A stretch of DNA of 64,000 bases. It comes from Cyclaneusma minus (lineage: Eukaryota > Ascomycota > Leotiomycetes > Marthamycetales > Marthamycetaceae). Made by a program: the position numbers and the translations under genes. Where the stretch lies: assembly GCA_037179335.1 (NCBI GenBank), contig JAKZHN010000026.1:62001-126000 (forward strand). The letters run 5' to 3'. The notes below the pieces were generated by a model. The model saw only the letters and a program-made list of their open reading frames with translations. It had not been told where the DNA came from and searched no databases. Positions within the stretch are counted from its first letter, which is position 1, and each line of letters opens with the position of its first letter. Positions 1 to 10,600 of this stretch are shown here, piece after piece.

Positions 1-843
1 GACTTCGCGCGAATGAACTTCATCTGCACGTTCCTGTCGAAGCGCAAACTGACCAAGCTTGTCGACGCTGGAAACGTTTGGGGCTGGGACGATCCTCGCA
101 TGCCCACTATTCGCGGTGTTAGACGACGAGGAATGACCATCCCCGCCCTGCGTGATTACATTCTCAAGCAAGGTCCCAGCCGAAACATTGTCAACATGGA
201 CTGGACCATGTTTTGGGCTGCCAACAAGAAAGTGATTGATCCGATCGCTCCACGTCATACTGCTATCGACAAGAACCTTCTGGTGCCAGCAACTATCCTA
301 GGCGGCCCCGAAAAGGCATACACGGAAGACAAGCCGAAGCACGGCAAGAACCTTGAGATCGGCACGAAGAAGGTCGCCTATAGCAGCAAGATCATTCTGG
401 ACCAGGAAGATGTCAAGCTCTTCAAGCAAGACGAGGAAATCACGCTCATGAACTGGGGAAATGCCATCGTGCGCAAGATCATAGGATCCAGCCCTATCAC
501 CGGTCTTGAGCTCGAGTTGCACCTGGCAGGTGACGTCAAGAAGACGGAGAAGAAGGTGACTTGGCTCTCTACCGACGGCCAAGAGCTGGTAGACACCGAG
601 TGTTATGACTTCGACTACCTGATTACGAAGGACAAACTTGAGGAGGATGACAACTGGGAGGACTTCCTGAACCCCAACACGCTGACCAAGACCGACGCGC
701 TGTGTGATGAGAATGTGAAGCACCTGAAGGTGGATGATATCATTCAGTTGGAGAGGAAGGGATACTTTAGGGTTGACAAGGCGTATGATGGCAAGAACCC
801 TGTTGTGTTGTTCGGCATACCCACTGGCAAAGCTGGCAAATAG
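1..843 (+). CDS. GUS1: Cytosolic glutamyl-tRNA synthetase, C-terminal part (5' truncated by window edge)
   Basis: This gene charges tRNA-Glu with glutamate in the cytosol for translation. The frame is open from base 1 (D-F-A-R before the first Met at 13), so the annotated piece is the last 280 residues and the start lies upstream of the window. The class I signature corresponding to KMSKS is visible as LSKRKL, followed by VDAGNVWGWDDPRMPTIRG, which is typical of eukaryotic and archaeal-type GluRS. The rest is the anticodon-binding beta-barrel region (VIDPIAPRHTAI onward) ending GKAGK-stop. No intron is seen in this part. It converges on the minus-strand monooxygenase gene with about 300 nt between the stops. 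The family is clear; GlnRS shares the fold, but the motif context favours GluRS. Confidence 0.93.
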   Translation, partial: DFARMNFICTFLSKRKLTKLVDAGNVWGWDDPRMPTIRGVRRRGMTIPALRDYILKQGPSRNIVNMDWTMFWAANKKVIDPIAPRHTAIDKNLLVPATILGGPEKAYTEDKPKHGKNLEIGTKKVAYSSKIILDQEDVKLFKQDEEITLMNWGNAIVRKIIGSSPITGLELELHLAGDVKKTEKKVTWLSTDGQELVDTECYDFDYLITKDKLEEDDNWEDFLNPNTLTKTDALCDENVKHLKVDDIIQLERKGYFRVDKAYDGKNPVVLFGIPTGKAGK

Positions 844-1148
844 GAGGCGTAAGTGAGATATAAAATAGATAGCAAAAAGACTTGTCGCTGTTGACATGCC
901 GATCTCTTGATACCGTATGGTCATGAATTGACCATGTATCTGCTTTTGGGGAGCTAATAGCCACGTGTTGCGGTGACTGTCAGGATCATGGAAATATTCA
1001 TTGCTTTATTTGTCTCCGTAAGAAATACGACTAGAGGCGCTCTCCAAAGGATTAAGGAAATTTCGGCCGTCAATGTGTCGTTATTCCCCCTTACATAGTG
1101 CCTGATAAGCGACCATATTATAACCTCGGGGGCGCTAGCTTTGTATTC
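844..1148. other. Convergent 3' flank, no gene seen
   Basis: About 300 nt separate the stops of the GluRS gene (+) and the monooxygenase gene (-). The stretch should hold both 3' UTRs. No further gene or repeat was recognised. Confidence 0.6.
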
Positions 1149-2577
1149 TCAACGTGGAAACTCAGTCCCTTTCACAGTCTCAAAAGCCTTTACAACATCA
1201 TGCTCATACAGCCAGGCAGTATTTGAGCCCTTCGCCGCCCTCGCCCTCAGCTGCTCATCAGTCTCCACAATCCCAGCTGCCATTTTCTCAGCCTTTGCCA
1301 TATTAATAGCGTGCACGATCTTCAGTAGGCGATCAGAATGCGGTTTTCTCGTGGCTTCGTACATTTTCAACGCCCGCTTAATCTGCTCAGCACTTGGCTT
1401 GCGAGTACTTGTTGCCGGATAGATGGAGTTGACGGCGAGGTAGAAAGCATATGCATCGTCAATGGCTAGGGACCCCCCAGTGCCAAAGGCGCCTCCCTGG
1501 GGGTGGGCGGCGTCCCCGATCAGTGTCACGCGGTCTTCGAAGACCCAGGTGGAAAGAGGGCTGCCATAGTAGATTGGGTAGTACCGGACCTCGGGGGTTA
1601 CTTCTGTAAGGCGTTTGACTACTGGGTGCCAGTCCTGGTGTGTCGACGGATGCTTGTGAGCGAGATAGTATGCGGGCAGAGGCACCTAGGAAGGGAAACT
1701 TACAGCGTATGTGTCTCGCAGAAGCTCTACTTTAGCTGCTTCGTCCCAATGTACTATGTCTCTGAGCGGGGCTTGCGGATCTTTAGGGTTGGCTGGGATG
1801 CTCCCGAGGATTGCGAAGGTGTTCTTTCCTAGCCGCGATGCAAAGAAGGTGTTGGTGGGGCTCCACCAGAAGGCTGAATCTTTGGGAAGGTCGGGGATTG
1901 CATCGGTGACGGAGGCATCGAAGACACCGCGAAGGGCTGTAAGTCCACTCCATTTCAGTTCGTAACCATGCACAAATGTATTTCTCACATGCTACGGACA
2001 GAACCGGGTCAGCATGAGGCCAAGAATAGGCTGTCGTGACTTGGGAAGAGCAACGGTTTACCGATTTGAGACCATCGGCACCCAGTAGAATGTCAGCTGT
2101 AGCTCTTGTTCCATCTGAGAAGACCAGGTCGAGCCCATTCTGCGCGTCTACCGTCACAGACAGCAGCTTCGTGTTCAGGTGGATAATGTCCGGGGCAACA
2201 TGTGACAACAAAGCCTGATGCAAATGGGCGCGATGAAAGCGTGCCATGTGGTGAGAGGACTCGGTCACATTCTCATAGACGTCCTTGCCTATGACCTCGT
2301 TCGTCTTCCAATGTCTGTAGAACATCGGCACGTGCGCAGGGCCACGATAGCCGTTTTCGTCGCTGATCACATGGTGCAATCCCAAAGCCTCGAGAGTCCG
2401 GAGTCCGTTGGGACTAATGCCTATGCTGGCGCCGATTGCTTTCAGCTCGCTGGCCTGCTCGTAGATGGTCACGTTGATGTTTGACTGTTGGCGAAGGGCA
2501 ATGGCGGTTGTGAGGCCTGCAATGCCGGCTCCGACTATTGCTACCTGGAGCGAAGACGAATCAGGTTCTGTAGCCAT
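1149..2577 (-). CDS. FAD-dependent monooxygenase, salicylate-hydroxylase-like (3 exons)
   Basis: Likely a flavoprotein aromatic hydroxylase (NAD(P)H plus O2). Exons on the minus strand are 2577-2062, 1991-1704 and 1634-1149, all joined in phase 0, giving about 429 residues, the usual family length. The start is the ATG encoding MATEPDSSS; the frame also runs upstream to a TTG but has no earlier ATG. The Rossmann dinucleotide motif VAIVGAGIAGL followed by an acidic residue after beta-2 (TIYEQ) is near the N-terminus. The GADG motif lies just before intron 1, and the second FAD motif DRVTLIGDAAH is in exon 3. Both introns (70 and 69 nt) have GT-AG ends. The substrate cannot be inferred: neighbours are housekeeping genes and there is no biosynthetic cluster. 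It diverges from MCM5 with about 217 nt between starts. Confidence 0.85.
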
Positions 2578-2794
2578 ATTGATGGTTTGTTCGTGATTTT
2601 TCAAAGTTGGATAATCGGTGCTTGCCAGAAACGGCTTAGCAGCTCATGCAAGCACTTTGGATGCGGGTTTTCGCGTCGCGTCGAGCTTCGACTCCTTAAC
2701 GCGTCTTCTCAATCTGCGCCAACATTTGCCGCCCTCCCTTTCTGCACCACTTCTCAACACCCCCCGCCACCCTACCCAGAACACCAAAGGAACA

Positions 2795-5086
2795 ATGGAT
2801 CGCCAATCAGTCTACTCGTTGAGCGTGTTGAGTCCGGACCACGGCGACGCAGACGAGGGTCGCAGCGACATCCAGGCCCGACTGCAAAAGTTCATCCTCA
2901 AGTTCCAGCTGGGCAAAGACTTCATCTACAGAGATAAAATCCGGAAAAACGTGCTGCGCAAGCAATACTACTGCGATGTGGACATCTCCCATATCATCTC
3001 CTTTGACGAAGACCTTGCCCATAAGCTCATTACAGAGCCGGCAGAGATCGTGCCTCTGGTTGGTAGCCTCCCATATGAAGGAACAGAACGCGCGACTGAC
3101 CGCAATACAGTTCGAGGCGGCATTGAAGAAATGCACACACAAGATCGTCTACCCTACAGTCTCCGACCCAAAGCTGCCGGAACATCAACTCCTTCTCCAC
3201 TCGTCCTCCGAACTGTCGTCCATCCGCACTCTCGATGCGCTGACCGTCGCACGGCTAGTACGAGTTCCCGGTATCGTGATTGGCGCCTCTGTACCAGCGA
3301 CGAAGGCCACAGCTCTTCATATACAATGCCGCAATTGTCAGAGCACCAAGATCTTGCCTGTTTCAGGGGGCTTCGCAGGTGTCACGCTTCCTCGAGTCTG
3401 TGACGCATCAGCAAACATGCGAGAGCCGGGCGATAGATGTCCCATGGACCCGTACTTTGTTGTCCACGAACGGTGTCAATTCGTTGACCAACAAATCATC
3501 AAACTCCAAGAAGCCCCTGACCAAGTTCCCGTCGGCGAGCTTCCCCGTCACGTCCTCATTTCCGCCGATCGGTACCTCACCAATCGTGTCGTCCCAGGAA
3601 GTCGCTGTACAGTAACAGGCATTTTCTCCATCTATCAGAGCAAACAGTCCAAGGCGTCCAACACTACCGCCGCAGTCGCTATCCGAACCCCCTATCTGCG
3701 AGCTTGCGGAATCCACAGCGATGTTGACCATACCGCCAAGGGCATGGCAATTTTCTCTGAAGAAGAGGAAGAAGAGTTCCTCCGCATGTCTCGCCGTCCG
3801 GATCTTTACACCGCCTTTGCCAACTCCATAGCCCCCTCTATCTACGGCAATGCAGATATCAAGAAAGCAATCGCCTGTCTGCTCCTCGGTGGTTCCAAGA
3901 AGATCTTGCCCGACGGCATGAAGCTTCGTGGCGACATTAACGTCCTCTTACTTGGTGATCCCGGAACAGCCAAGTCGCAACTCCTGAAATTCGTGGAGAA
4001 AGTGGCACCGATTGCTATCTATACCTCTGGAAAGGGTTCTTCCGCTGCCGGTTTGACTGCATCCGTACAGCGCGACCAACAGTCTCGAGAGTTCTATCTC
4101 GAGGGTGGTGCCATGGTGCTTGCCGATAATGGTGTTGTCTGTATCGATGAGTTCGACAAGATGCGAGACGAGGATCGAGTTGCCATCCACGAAGCCATGG
4201 AACAGCAAACCATTTCCATCGCCAAGGCCGGAATCACTACGATCCTTAACTCAAGGACGTCTGTACTTGCCGCTGCAAACCCGGTGTTCGGACGCTACGA
4301 CGATATGAAGTCACCAGGCGAGAACATTGATTTCCAGACCACGATCCTGTCGCGTTTCGACATGATTTTCATCGTCAGGGATGAACACGAGCGTGGCCGA
4401 GATGAGCGGATCGCAAAGCACGTCATGGGAATCCATATGGGCGGGCGCGGGCTGGAAGAGCAAGTGGAGTCGGACATTTCTGTTGACAAAATGAAGCGCT
4501 ACATCAGCTACTGCAAATCGTACGTTCATGCCCCAAGGCCTGAGAAGGAATACTATTACGCAGACATTTGATTGCTAACGCATTTTCCTACAGACGCTGC
4601 GCTCCCCGCCTCTCCAAGGCAGCAGCTGAAAAGCTCTCTTCCCACTTCGTCTCCATCCGCCACCAAGTTGCCAGCGCCGAAGCCGAGTCGCAAACGCGCT
4701 CCTCAATTCCCATCACCATCCGTCAGCTCGAAGCCATCGTGCGCATTTCCGAGTCCCTCGCCAAACTCTCCTTGTCCCCTATTGCCACAGAGGAGCATGT
4801 TGACGAAGCGATCCGGCTGTTCTTGGCTTCTACGATGGATGCCGTTAACCAGGGGAACAACGTGATGTCGAAGGAGTTGAACGAGGAGACGAATAAGCTG
4901 GAGGAGGAGCTGAAGAGAAGATTGCCGATCGGCTATAGCACGAGCTTGGCGGGCCTGAAGAGAGAGTTTGTGCAGGGGAAGGGGTATAGTGAACAGAGTT
5001 TGAATCGGGCGTTGTTGGTGTTGCAGAGGAGGGAGACGGTTACTTTGAGGGCGCAGGGCTCGCTGGTTCATAGGAGTGGAGTCTGA
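2795..5086 (+). CDS. MCM5: DNA replication licensing factor MCM5 (3 exons)
   Basis: A subunit of the nuclear MCM2-7 replicative helicase. Exons are 2795-3058, 3111-4519 and 4594-5086, giving 721 residues, normal for MCM5. The first intron (52 nt) joins PAEIVPL to FEAALKKCTHKIVYP; the second (74 nt, TGCTAACG-like branch site) joins YISYCKS to RCAPRLS. A C-x2-C zinc-binding region (CRNC, later two more Cys) lies near residues 150-195. The AAA+ core has Walker A GDPGTAKS near residue 370, Walker B CIDEFDK near 430 and the arginine finger SRFD near 500. The C-terminal winged-helix region follows. The N-terminus MDRQSVYSLSVL suits ascomycete MCM5. No missing key residue was seen. Confidence 0.96.
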
Positions 5087-5409
5087 ATAGTGTGTTTATG
5101 ACTTGTAGTAATGACTTTGGAGTTCGGCGGATACTGGTGTTGCGGCGTTCGATGTCCGAATCATGGTAGTCGAGATGGTTAGGTCGCAAAAATGTCCATT
5201 GAATTAAATCAAGTACAAATTGTGAAAGACTTCTATTTCAAGCTACTGGGGAACGACCACCGAGAAGCAAAGCATACCACAGCAAGATATCAAATAATAT
5301 TTTTGGCTTTATGGAACATTAATTGACTAGGAGGTTTCCATTTTCTAGCTCGACCTGAACTTCGCGCTCCGTTGTGCCCACAAAAACACGCTCACCGTCA
5401 CCTTACAGA
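5087..5409. other. 3' flank of MCM5, no gene seen
   Basis: About 320 nt between the MCM5 stop and the end of a broken minus-strand gene. It is moderately A+T rich and should hold the MCM5 3' UTR. Nothing else was recognised. Confidence 0.5.
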
Positions 5410-6265
5410 TCAGTCTTGTGGTCCATCCCATGTAAACCTATGTGGGCAAGCGGTTACGGAGTAGTAGTTCTCCCGATCATCTCCAGAAGACCATCCACTC
5501 AGGGGGCACTGGACTACTACTCCGCGACCGCTTGCCCAGATAGTAAAGCCCCAAAACATCAAGTAAGCGAACAGACCAAGGATTGCCACCACAATAAGGA
5601 ATATCACCCCCTGACCGAAGCCAATCCAGAAGTTGAACTAGAAGCCATTAGCTATGTTGCCTTATCGAATGGTTATTAGAATAGTCCTCACTATGCCTAT
5701 GGTCTGGAAACGACTCTGAACCTCGATCCAAACCTAACTCATATTAGCTTTATGAAGGTGTTATGACCAGATACCATGCACTTACTTTGCTGCGAATTCG
5801 CTCGTCCGTAGCTTCTTTGCTACCGTTGGTCAAAAACTTGGTGATTTATTTCAAGGCCTCGGCGTTGGTCTTTGCGAGATATTTCAGAGCCGAATCGTGT
5901 GCCTTGGCGGTTATCTCTGTGGTCTCATCGTGAGCCCTTGATATTCTCTCCAGGGTGTCGTCATACTTCTTCGTGAGCTCGTAGAGTTTACGTAGAACTT
6001 GAGAAAGTTGCTGTGATGTCAAGACTAGGTTGTTCGAAGGGACAACCGCCATGTCTCCTTGGCTAGACTGGTCTTCTTCAGACTCGACTTCGGGGACATC
6101 TTCAGCTGCGACTTCGTGGATATCTTCGGGGTCGATTTCGTCGTGGTCATCTTCAAGTTCCCGTCGGTTCCATCAATCCCATTGTCTTCGCCAGAAAGGC
6201 GGTCCAAGCCGTTCTCGCGAGCGTGCGAACGCGGGTGGAGATTGAGGTGGGGAGCTAGATAACAT
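5410..6265 (-). pseudogene. Broken gene for a small coiled-coil plus membrane-anchor protein
   Basis: One minus-strand frame runs from ATG 6265 to TGA 5410-5412 but is interrupted by TGA at 6173-6175 and TAA at 5846-5848. Between and after these stops the frame looks coding. After the TGA comes an acidic stretch (DDHDEIDPEDIHEVAAEDV), then a helical, probably coiled-coil segment (LSQVLRKLYELTKKYDDTL; DETTEITAKAHDSALKYLA), then TNGSKEATDERIRSK ending exactly at a canonical GTAAGT donor (5785). A CTTCTAG acceptor at 5638 continues in phase with FNFWIGFGQG and a hydrophobic helix (VIFLIVVAILGLFAYLMFWG). Without the stops it would be about 233 residues. The function is unknown. A recent pseudogene, stop-codon readthrough, a start at the internal ATG 6052, or sequence errors are all possible. 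No alternative intron that removes either stop was found. Confidence 0.5.
5444..5537. repeat. Imperfect inverted repeat, 25-bp arms with 44-bp loop
   Basis: The left arm 5444-5468 (GGGCAAGCGGTTACGGAGTA plus GTAGT) is the reverse complement of the right arm 5513-5537 with two mismatches (TA versus CG in the centre). The arms lie in the 3'-terminal coding part of the broken membrane-protein gene and encode its cysteine-containing tail, so an RNA from either strand could fold into a long hairpin. Confidence 0.85.
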
Positions 6266-7655
6266 GGTGCCGACGTTGATAGGATCTAAAGAATAAAAGA
6301 AGCCCGCCAGCACAGATAAATCAATGCCAGAGTGAGTTCACACAGTCCGACCCGCACCCAGCATCACCGTCAAGGCCGACGAAGTCACCAAGTAATCAGC
6401 TACACCCATTTTTCAAAGAAGCACTTGTTAGCTACCCGCGGAGCCAAGTCGCGGTTCGGGAGCCGCCCTACTGTCAAGTGAGGATCCTGAACACTACCAC
6501 CAGATGCCCAAAAGCCTTGGGGTTCTGGTGGACGTCTACAACTCGTGGTGCAGCTTTTTCGGGCTTTTGGATTCCGCGCTCCGGAAACTTGACGCACCAT
6601 CCCCAACCGCACAGTGTTCGGTGCCCACCGCCCAGGAGGAGCCCCCAAACCAAAGTAGGCCGGTCGACGTGAAAGCCGGGCTCACTACATGCCAGACGAT
6701 AGGTCGATAACGACTGCTGAGCTGTTGGTCTTTCTTGTACCAGGATGATGCAAATTATGTGATTGGCTGGCAGATGCGGAGAGGGACCATGCCGGGAAAT
6801 GAAGTCACCGAGAGAAGGTTGTCAGTGGGATGGCGAGGTAGGAAGAGGAGGAAAAGCGTGGGAGATTTGGGTCGTATTCATGTTCTTCAGGCCAGCCGCT
6901 AAGACTAAGCGAGAGAGCGGGGGCGGGACCCGAGGGAATCTGTTTGCCATCGACAACGGCGGCACGGGTGGACGAGGACCACTCGGATTTACTTCGAGCC
7001 GGGTCGCTTCCGGGGAAGTGATATGACAGCAAGCGTGCGGGCGGCGGCGAGAAGACCATGAGAGCTGCCAGTATCGCTGTGCTTCTCGTTCGTGATAGCT
7101 GCTTCGTCTCCTGGATCCCCTTTGCCTCGGTTGAGCCTCTAACGGGAGATCCATCGTATATAGTATGTACCTAGTGTCTAGCATAGTCAACATCTATCTC
7201 CTAGCTTTTCTCATGCTAATAAGTCAACTTGCCTTGAACCTTGGATCAATCACTTCCCTCAGACCCAAAGTGATTCCACTGCGTGGTGAAGCTCCTGCTC
7301 CTGACTCGACTGGTAATCAGCTGCTAATGAAGATGGAAGTCAAAAGCAATTTCAGCACCAGGCTCATGACTAACACCTCACATCCAGCCAGGATATTGCG
7401 CAATCATCATCCTCTGGTATATATATACACAACACTCGCTCTTGCTAATCGATGCCCATCGCTCTCTCCGTTCAGGCCTTTCCAGAAGCCCAACGCCTCG
7501 CTCCCAGTTCACTAGTGAGCCTCCCAGACTCGCTCACGGCAATTCTTTGCAAGCCGATGAAACCAGGTTTTCCACCCATAAAATTACCATTAACACTAAT
7601 GTACCTTGCGGCCCTCACTACGTCTATTATTTGGCCTACCCTGTCGTCATATCCC
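6266..7655. other. Intergenic, 1.4 kb without a supported gene
   Basis: This lies between the start of the broken membrane-protein gene and the stop of a large minus-strand gene. Short open frames on both strands have biased but unconvincing composition. A TATATATATAC tract lies at about 7418-7428 with no plus-strand gene downstream. A CCTAG motif occurs near 7168. No RNA gene was recognised. Confidence 0.5.
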
Positions 7656-10600
7656 TCATATCCTCCCCCCGCAAATTACTTCTCTCCCCAAAATCTCCAC
7701 ACCCCCATCCTCAGCCGTCCTCCTTCTTTCCAAGACCCAGCGCTCACGACCATCATCCAGGTTCTCTTTCACGTAGCTCACGCTATCCGAACTGTTCGTA
7801 TGGTGGTGTTTGCCGTGTTTTCGTTCCGCGACGACAGGCGTAATGGCATGAGAGGACTGCTTATCCCTATTCGGAGAGGTCGTAGTCGTCATAATATTAG
7901 CACCATCTGCAGGATGCTCCTGTTTCGTCTTCGAGGAGTGGTTGGAAACTGAAGGCTCCTCTCGCGAAAGCTCAAGGCTGGGTTCCCTCTGCTCTGGCAG
8001 TGGCGGCAATACGGAGTCTGGAAGACACATGACGCCAGGATCCGAGGGCGGCATAAACGTCAGCGGTGAATACGTATTTCCCAGTCCCTGGGTCACTCCG
8101 TTTACTCCATTCCCGCCGCCAAAACTCAATCCCAAACCACTCAGCGGCATCGAGGCCTTCGGACTCTCGCTCCCTTCCCGTTCACTAGCAGCATTGCCCA
8201 GAACAGACGGCGGCAGTCCCTCTTCCAGCACAAAATCGCTCGTCAGACTAAACGCACTATTCTTCCTCGCATGACCAAACTGCGACCACGGCGGTGGCAT
8301 CTGCCCCATCGGGCTCCCCGGATCTGGGCTAACCTCATCCTTGCTACTATGCAAGCTGGCCTGGCTCCCACCCCACGCCCCGCGTCTCAGCTTCAACAGT
8401 GTACTCAGACTCATGTCATCCGCAAACCCCGCGCCCTCCGCTTCTAGCATCTGTAGCTGCGCTAGCCCAGGACTCAGCACGCTATTCTGTCCCGCTGAGC
8501 CGAAAATCTGATTGCTCATGACACTATTACGATTCGAATATTCGCTGCGTTCGGTGATCGGAGTGAGATTGGGTTCGCGCATTATCTCGCGCCGGCCGCT
8601 GCGAGAATGTCCTAGTCCATCGGAGTCAAGTGGACCAAAGTAACCGCCGTTGGCGTAGATGGCTTCGGAAGAGGCGGAGCTGGGTGCGCTGTAGAAGCCG
8701 AATTCTTGTCCGTAGAAGCCTTCCCGGTCGTTGGCGAGGGCTTCTGCGTTGGCTTCGGCGATGATCGGGTCGTCGGAGAGTGCATCGTCGTAGTCGAAGT
8801 CATCGATGGGATAGGTGGGAGAGAAGGGCTCGAAACGCGAAAATTCCGAGCTTTGATGACCTGAGTCGGCTACGAGACCGGGCTGAATTCCGTCGTTCTC
8901 GGATAATGCAGAAGAAGGATTGGGGGGGCTAGACTCAGAGTGCCGTCGGAACTTTCCAGAAGCGGCGGCATCGAATGCGGCTTGGGCAAGTGCAGATTGG
9001 TAGGCCTCGAGAGTTGACTGAGTAAGGTCCGGAGTCTTGGTGGGTTGCGGGTCAGGTTGACGTGAGCCGGAGGGTGGAGGGTGTTCAGATATAGACAGTT
9101 TTGCGACAAGATCGTCGACACCAGAGAGTTTCTTCTCTGTCTCTTTAGACGAGAGGGCCGTTTCTCCAGGTTGGTCAACAGAAATATTGGCAAGAGCAGC
9201 AGAAAGGTCCTCTGGATTTAGTTGCTTTGGCTGATCATCGCCCGCGGGTGGAGAGTATATCGTCGGCAGGTGACTGTTAAACGAGGGATGGATAAACGGC
9301 TGTAGAGGTCTACCATATTCATCGGTATCGACTCGGTCAAAGATGCTCTCGTCGAATGGGGCACCACTACCATCATCATCTGGAAGGTCAATTATACCAT
9401 CATCAAAGTACAGATCATCTTCTTCAGCACTTTGTGTCTGATAAAGAGCTACAGGTTTCCTGGGGGATGATTCAGTTGGCCGGCGTATGAGGTCCTGATT
9501 GTCTTGTTGCCCTTGGGGGTATGGCTCATCGTGGGCAACACTTCCTGTCGTTTCGGGGATCTCCCCACCGGATTTGCTACCGTCCATGAACCCACCCATC
9601 TCACTCGAAACCTTGGCATCTGGCTGAGGCGATTCTTTCGACGTCGGAAATTCAATGACATTCCCATTGCCATCTCTCGGTGTGCTCGTTACTGGCAGAC
9701 TATAAGGCGTGATCGGACTCGACAGATTAGACTGCGGATGTTGATAAAAAGTGAACCCTTTCCCATTATTCACCGGCGGCTCATCGAACCCATCATAGTC
9801 ATCATCCTCGCTTGCGTCTGCATTCACACCTGGTATCTTTTCTTCAATGCCATCATCATCCATCATGTTTTCAAAGTCGAAGTCTTCGCCCTCATTATCA
9901 TACTCATCATCTGCACCCCCCGGACTTGCAGATTGCTTTTCCAGTTCTTTCTGACGGTGTCGGTCCTCGAGTATTTTCTCCTGGCTTGCGGCACCGATCA
10001 TGTCAAAGCTGAATCTAGATGAAGTGCTTTTCATGTGCCTGGGGAGACCTAACGCGGCGATATCCCTCGCGGAAACTTCAGATACGTTGCGAGACCTTGC
10101 TTTTATCTTCGAAGGAGAAGACTTAGGTGGTGTTTGGGAAGCATCTATTGATATGCTCTTTCGAGTGGGAGGTGTCATGTCAACCTTACTGGTTTCGATA
10201 TCGGATTTCGGCGGGGCTGGGGGAGCGCGTTCGGGAACGGGAGGTCCAGAATTGAGAACTTGTGTTGCTTCGGTTTCAGAAGCACTTGGTTCGGGTAGCT
10301 CAGGTTGCTTCTGCTTTCCTTTTGCAAAAGGTAGATGCGGGGGGTCCAAATCCGAAAGATCGGCTGCCTTTCGTACATGAGGGCCAGCAGCCGGAAACTG
10401 CTCTTCTTCAAAGTCTTCTGTGAACAGGGGCGTGTGTGTACCGCCACTCCACGGGTTCGATTCTTCCGCAAAATGCGGGCTTGGATATGCTGCCCATTGC
10501 CTTCCACCAGCGACATTGACATTTGGGCTCAGGCCTTCATGATATGATAAATTTCGCTGTGGCCGCGGGGCACTGAAGTCATGGACAACTGTTCCTCGAA

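Noticed and set aside
298..924. Long minus-strand frame opposite the GluRS gene
   Set aside because: It is antisense to a clearly conserved coding region, has no domain, and its length is explained by the codon bias of the opposite strand.
7165..7952. Overlapping plus-strand frames and a TATATATATAC tract near 7.4 kb, possible small gene
   Set aside because: The translations are Pro/Ser low-complexity, overlap the 3' end of the disordered protein gene, and have no splice or domain support.
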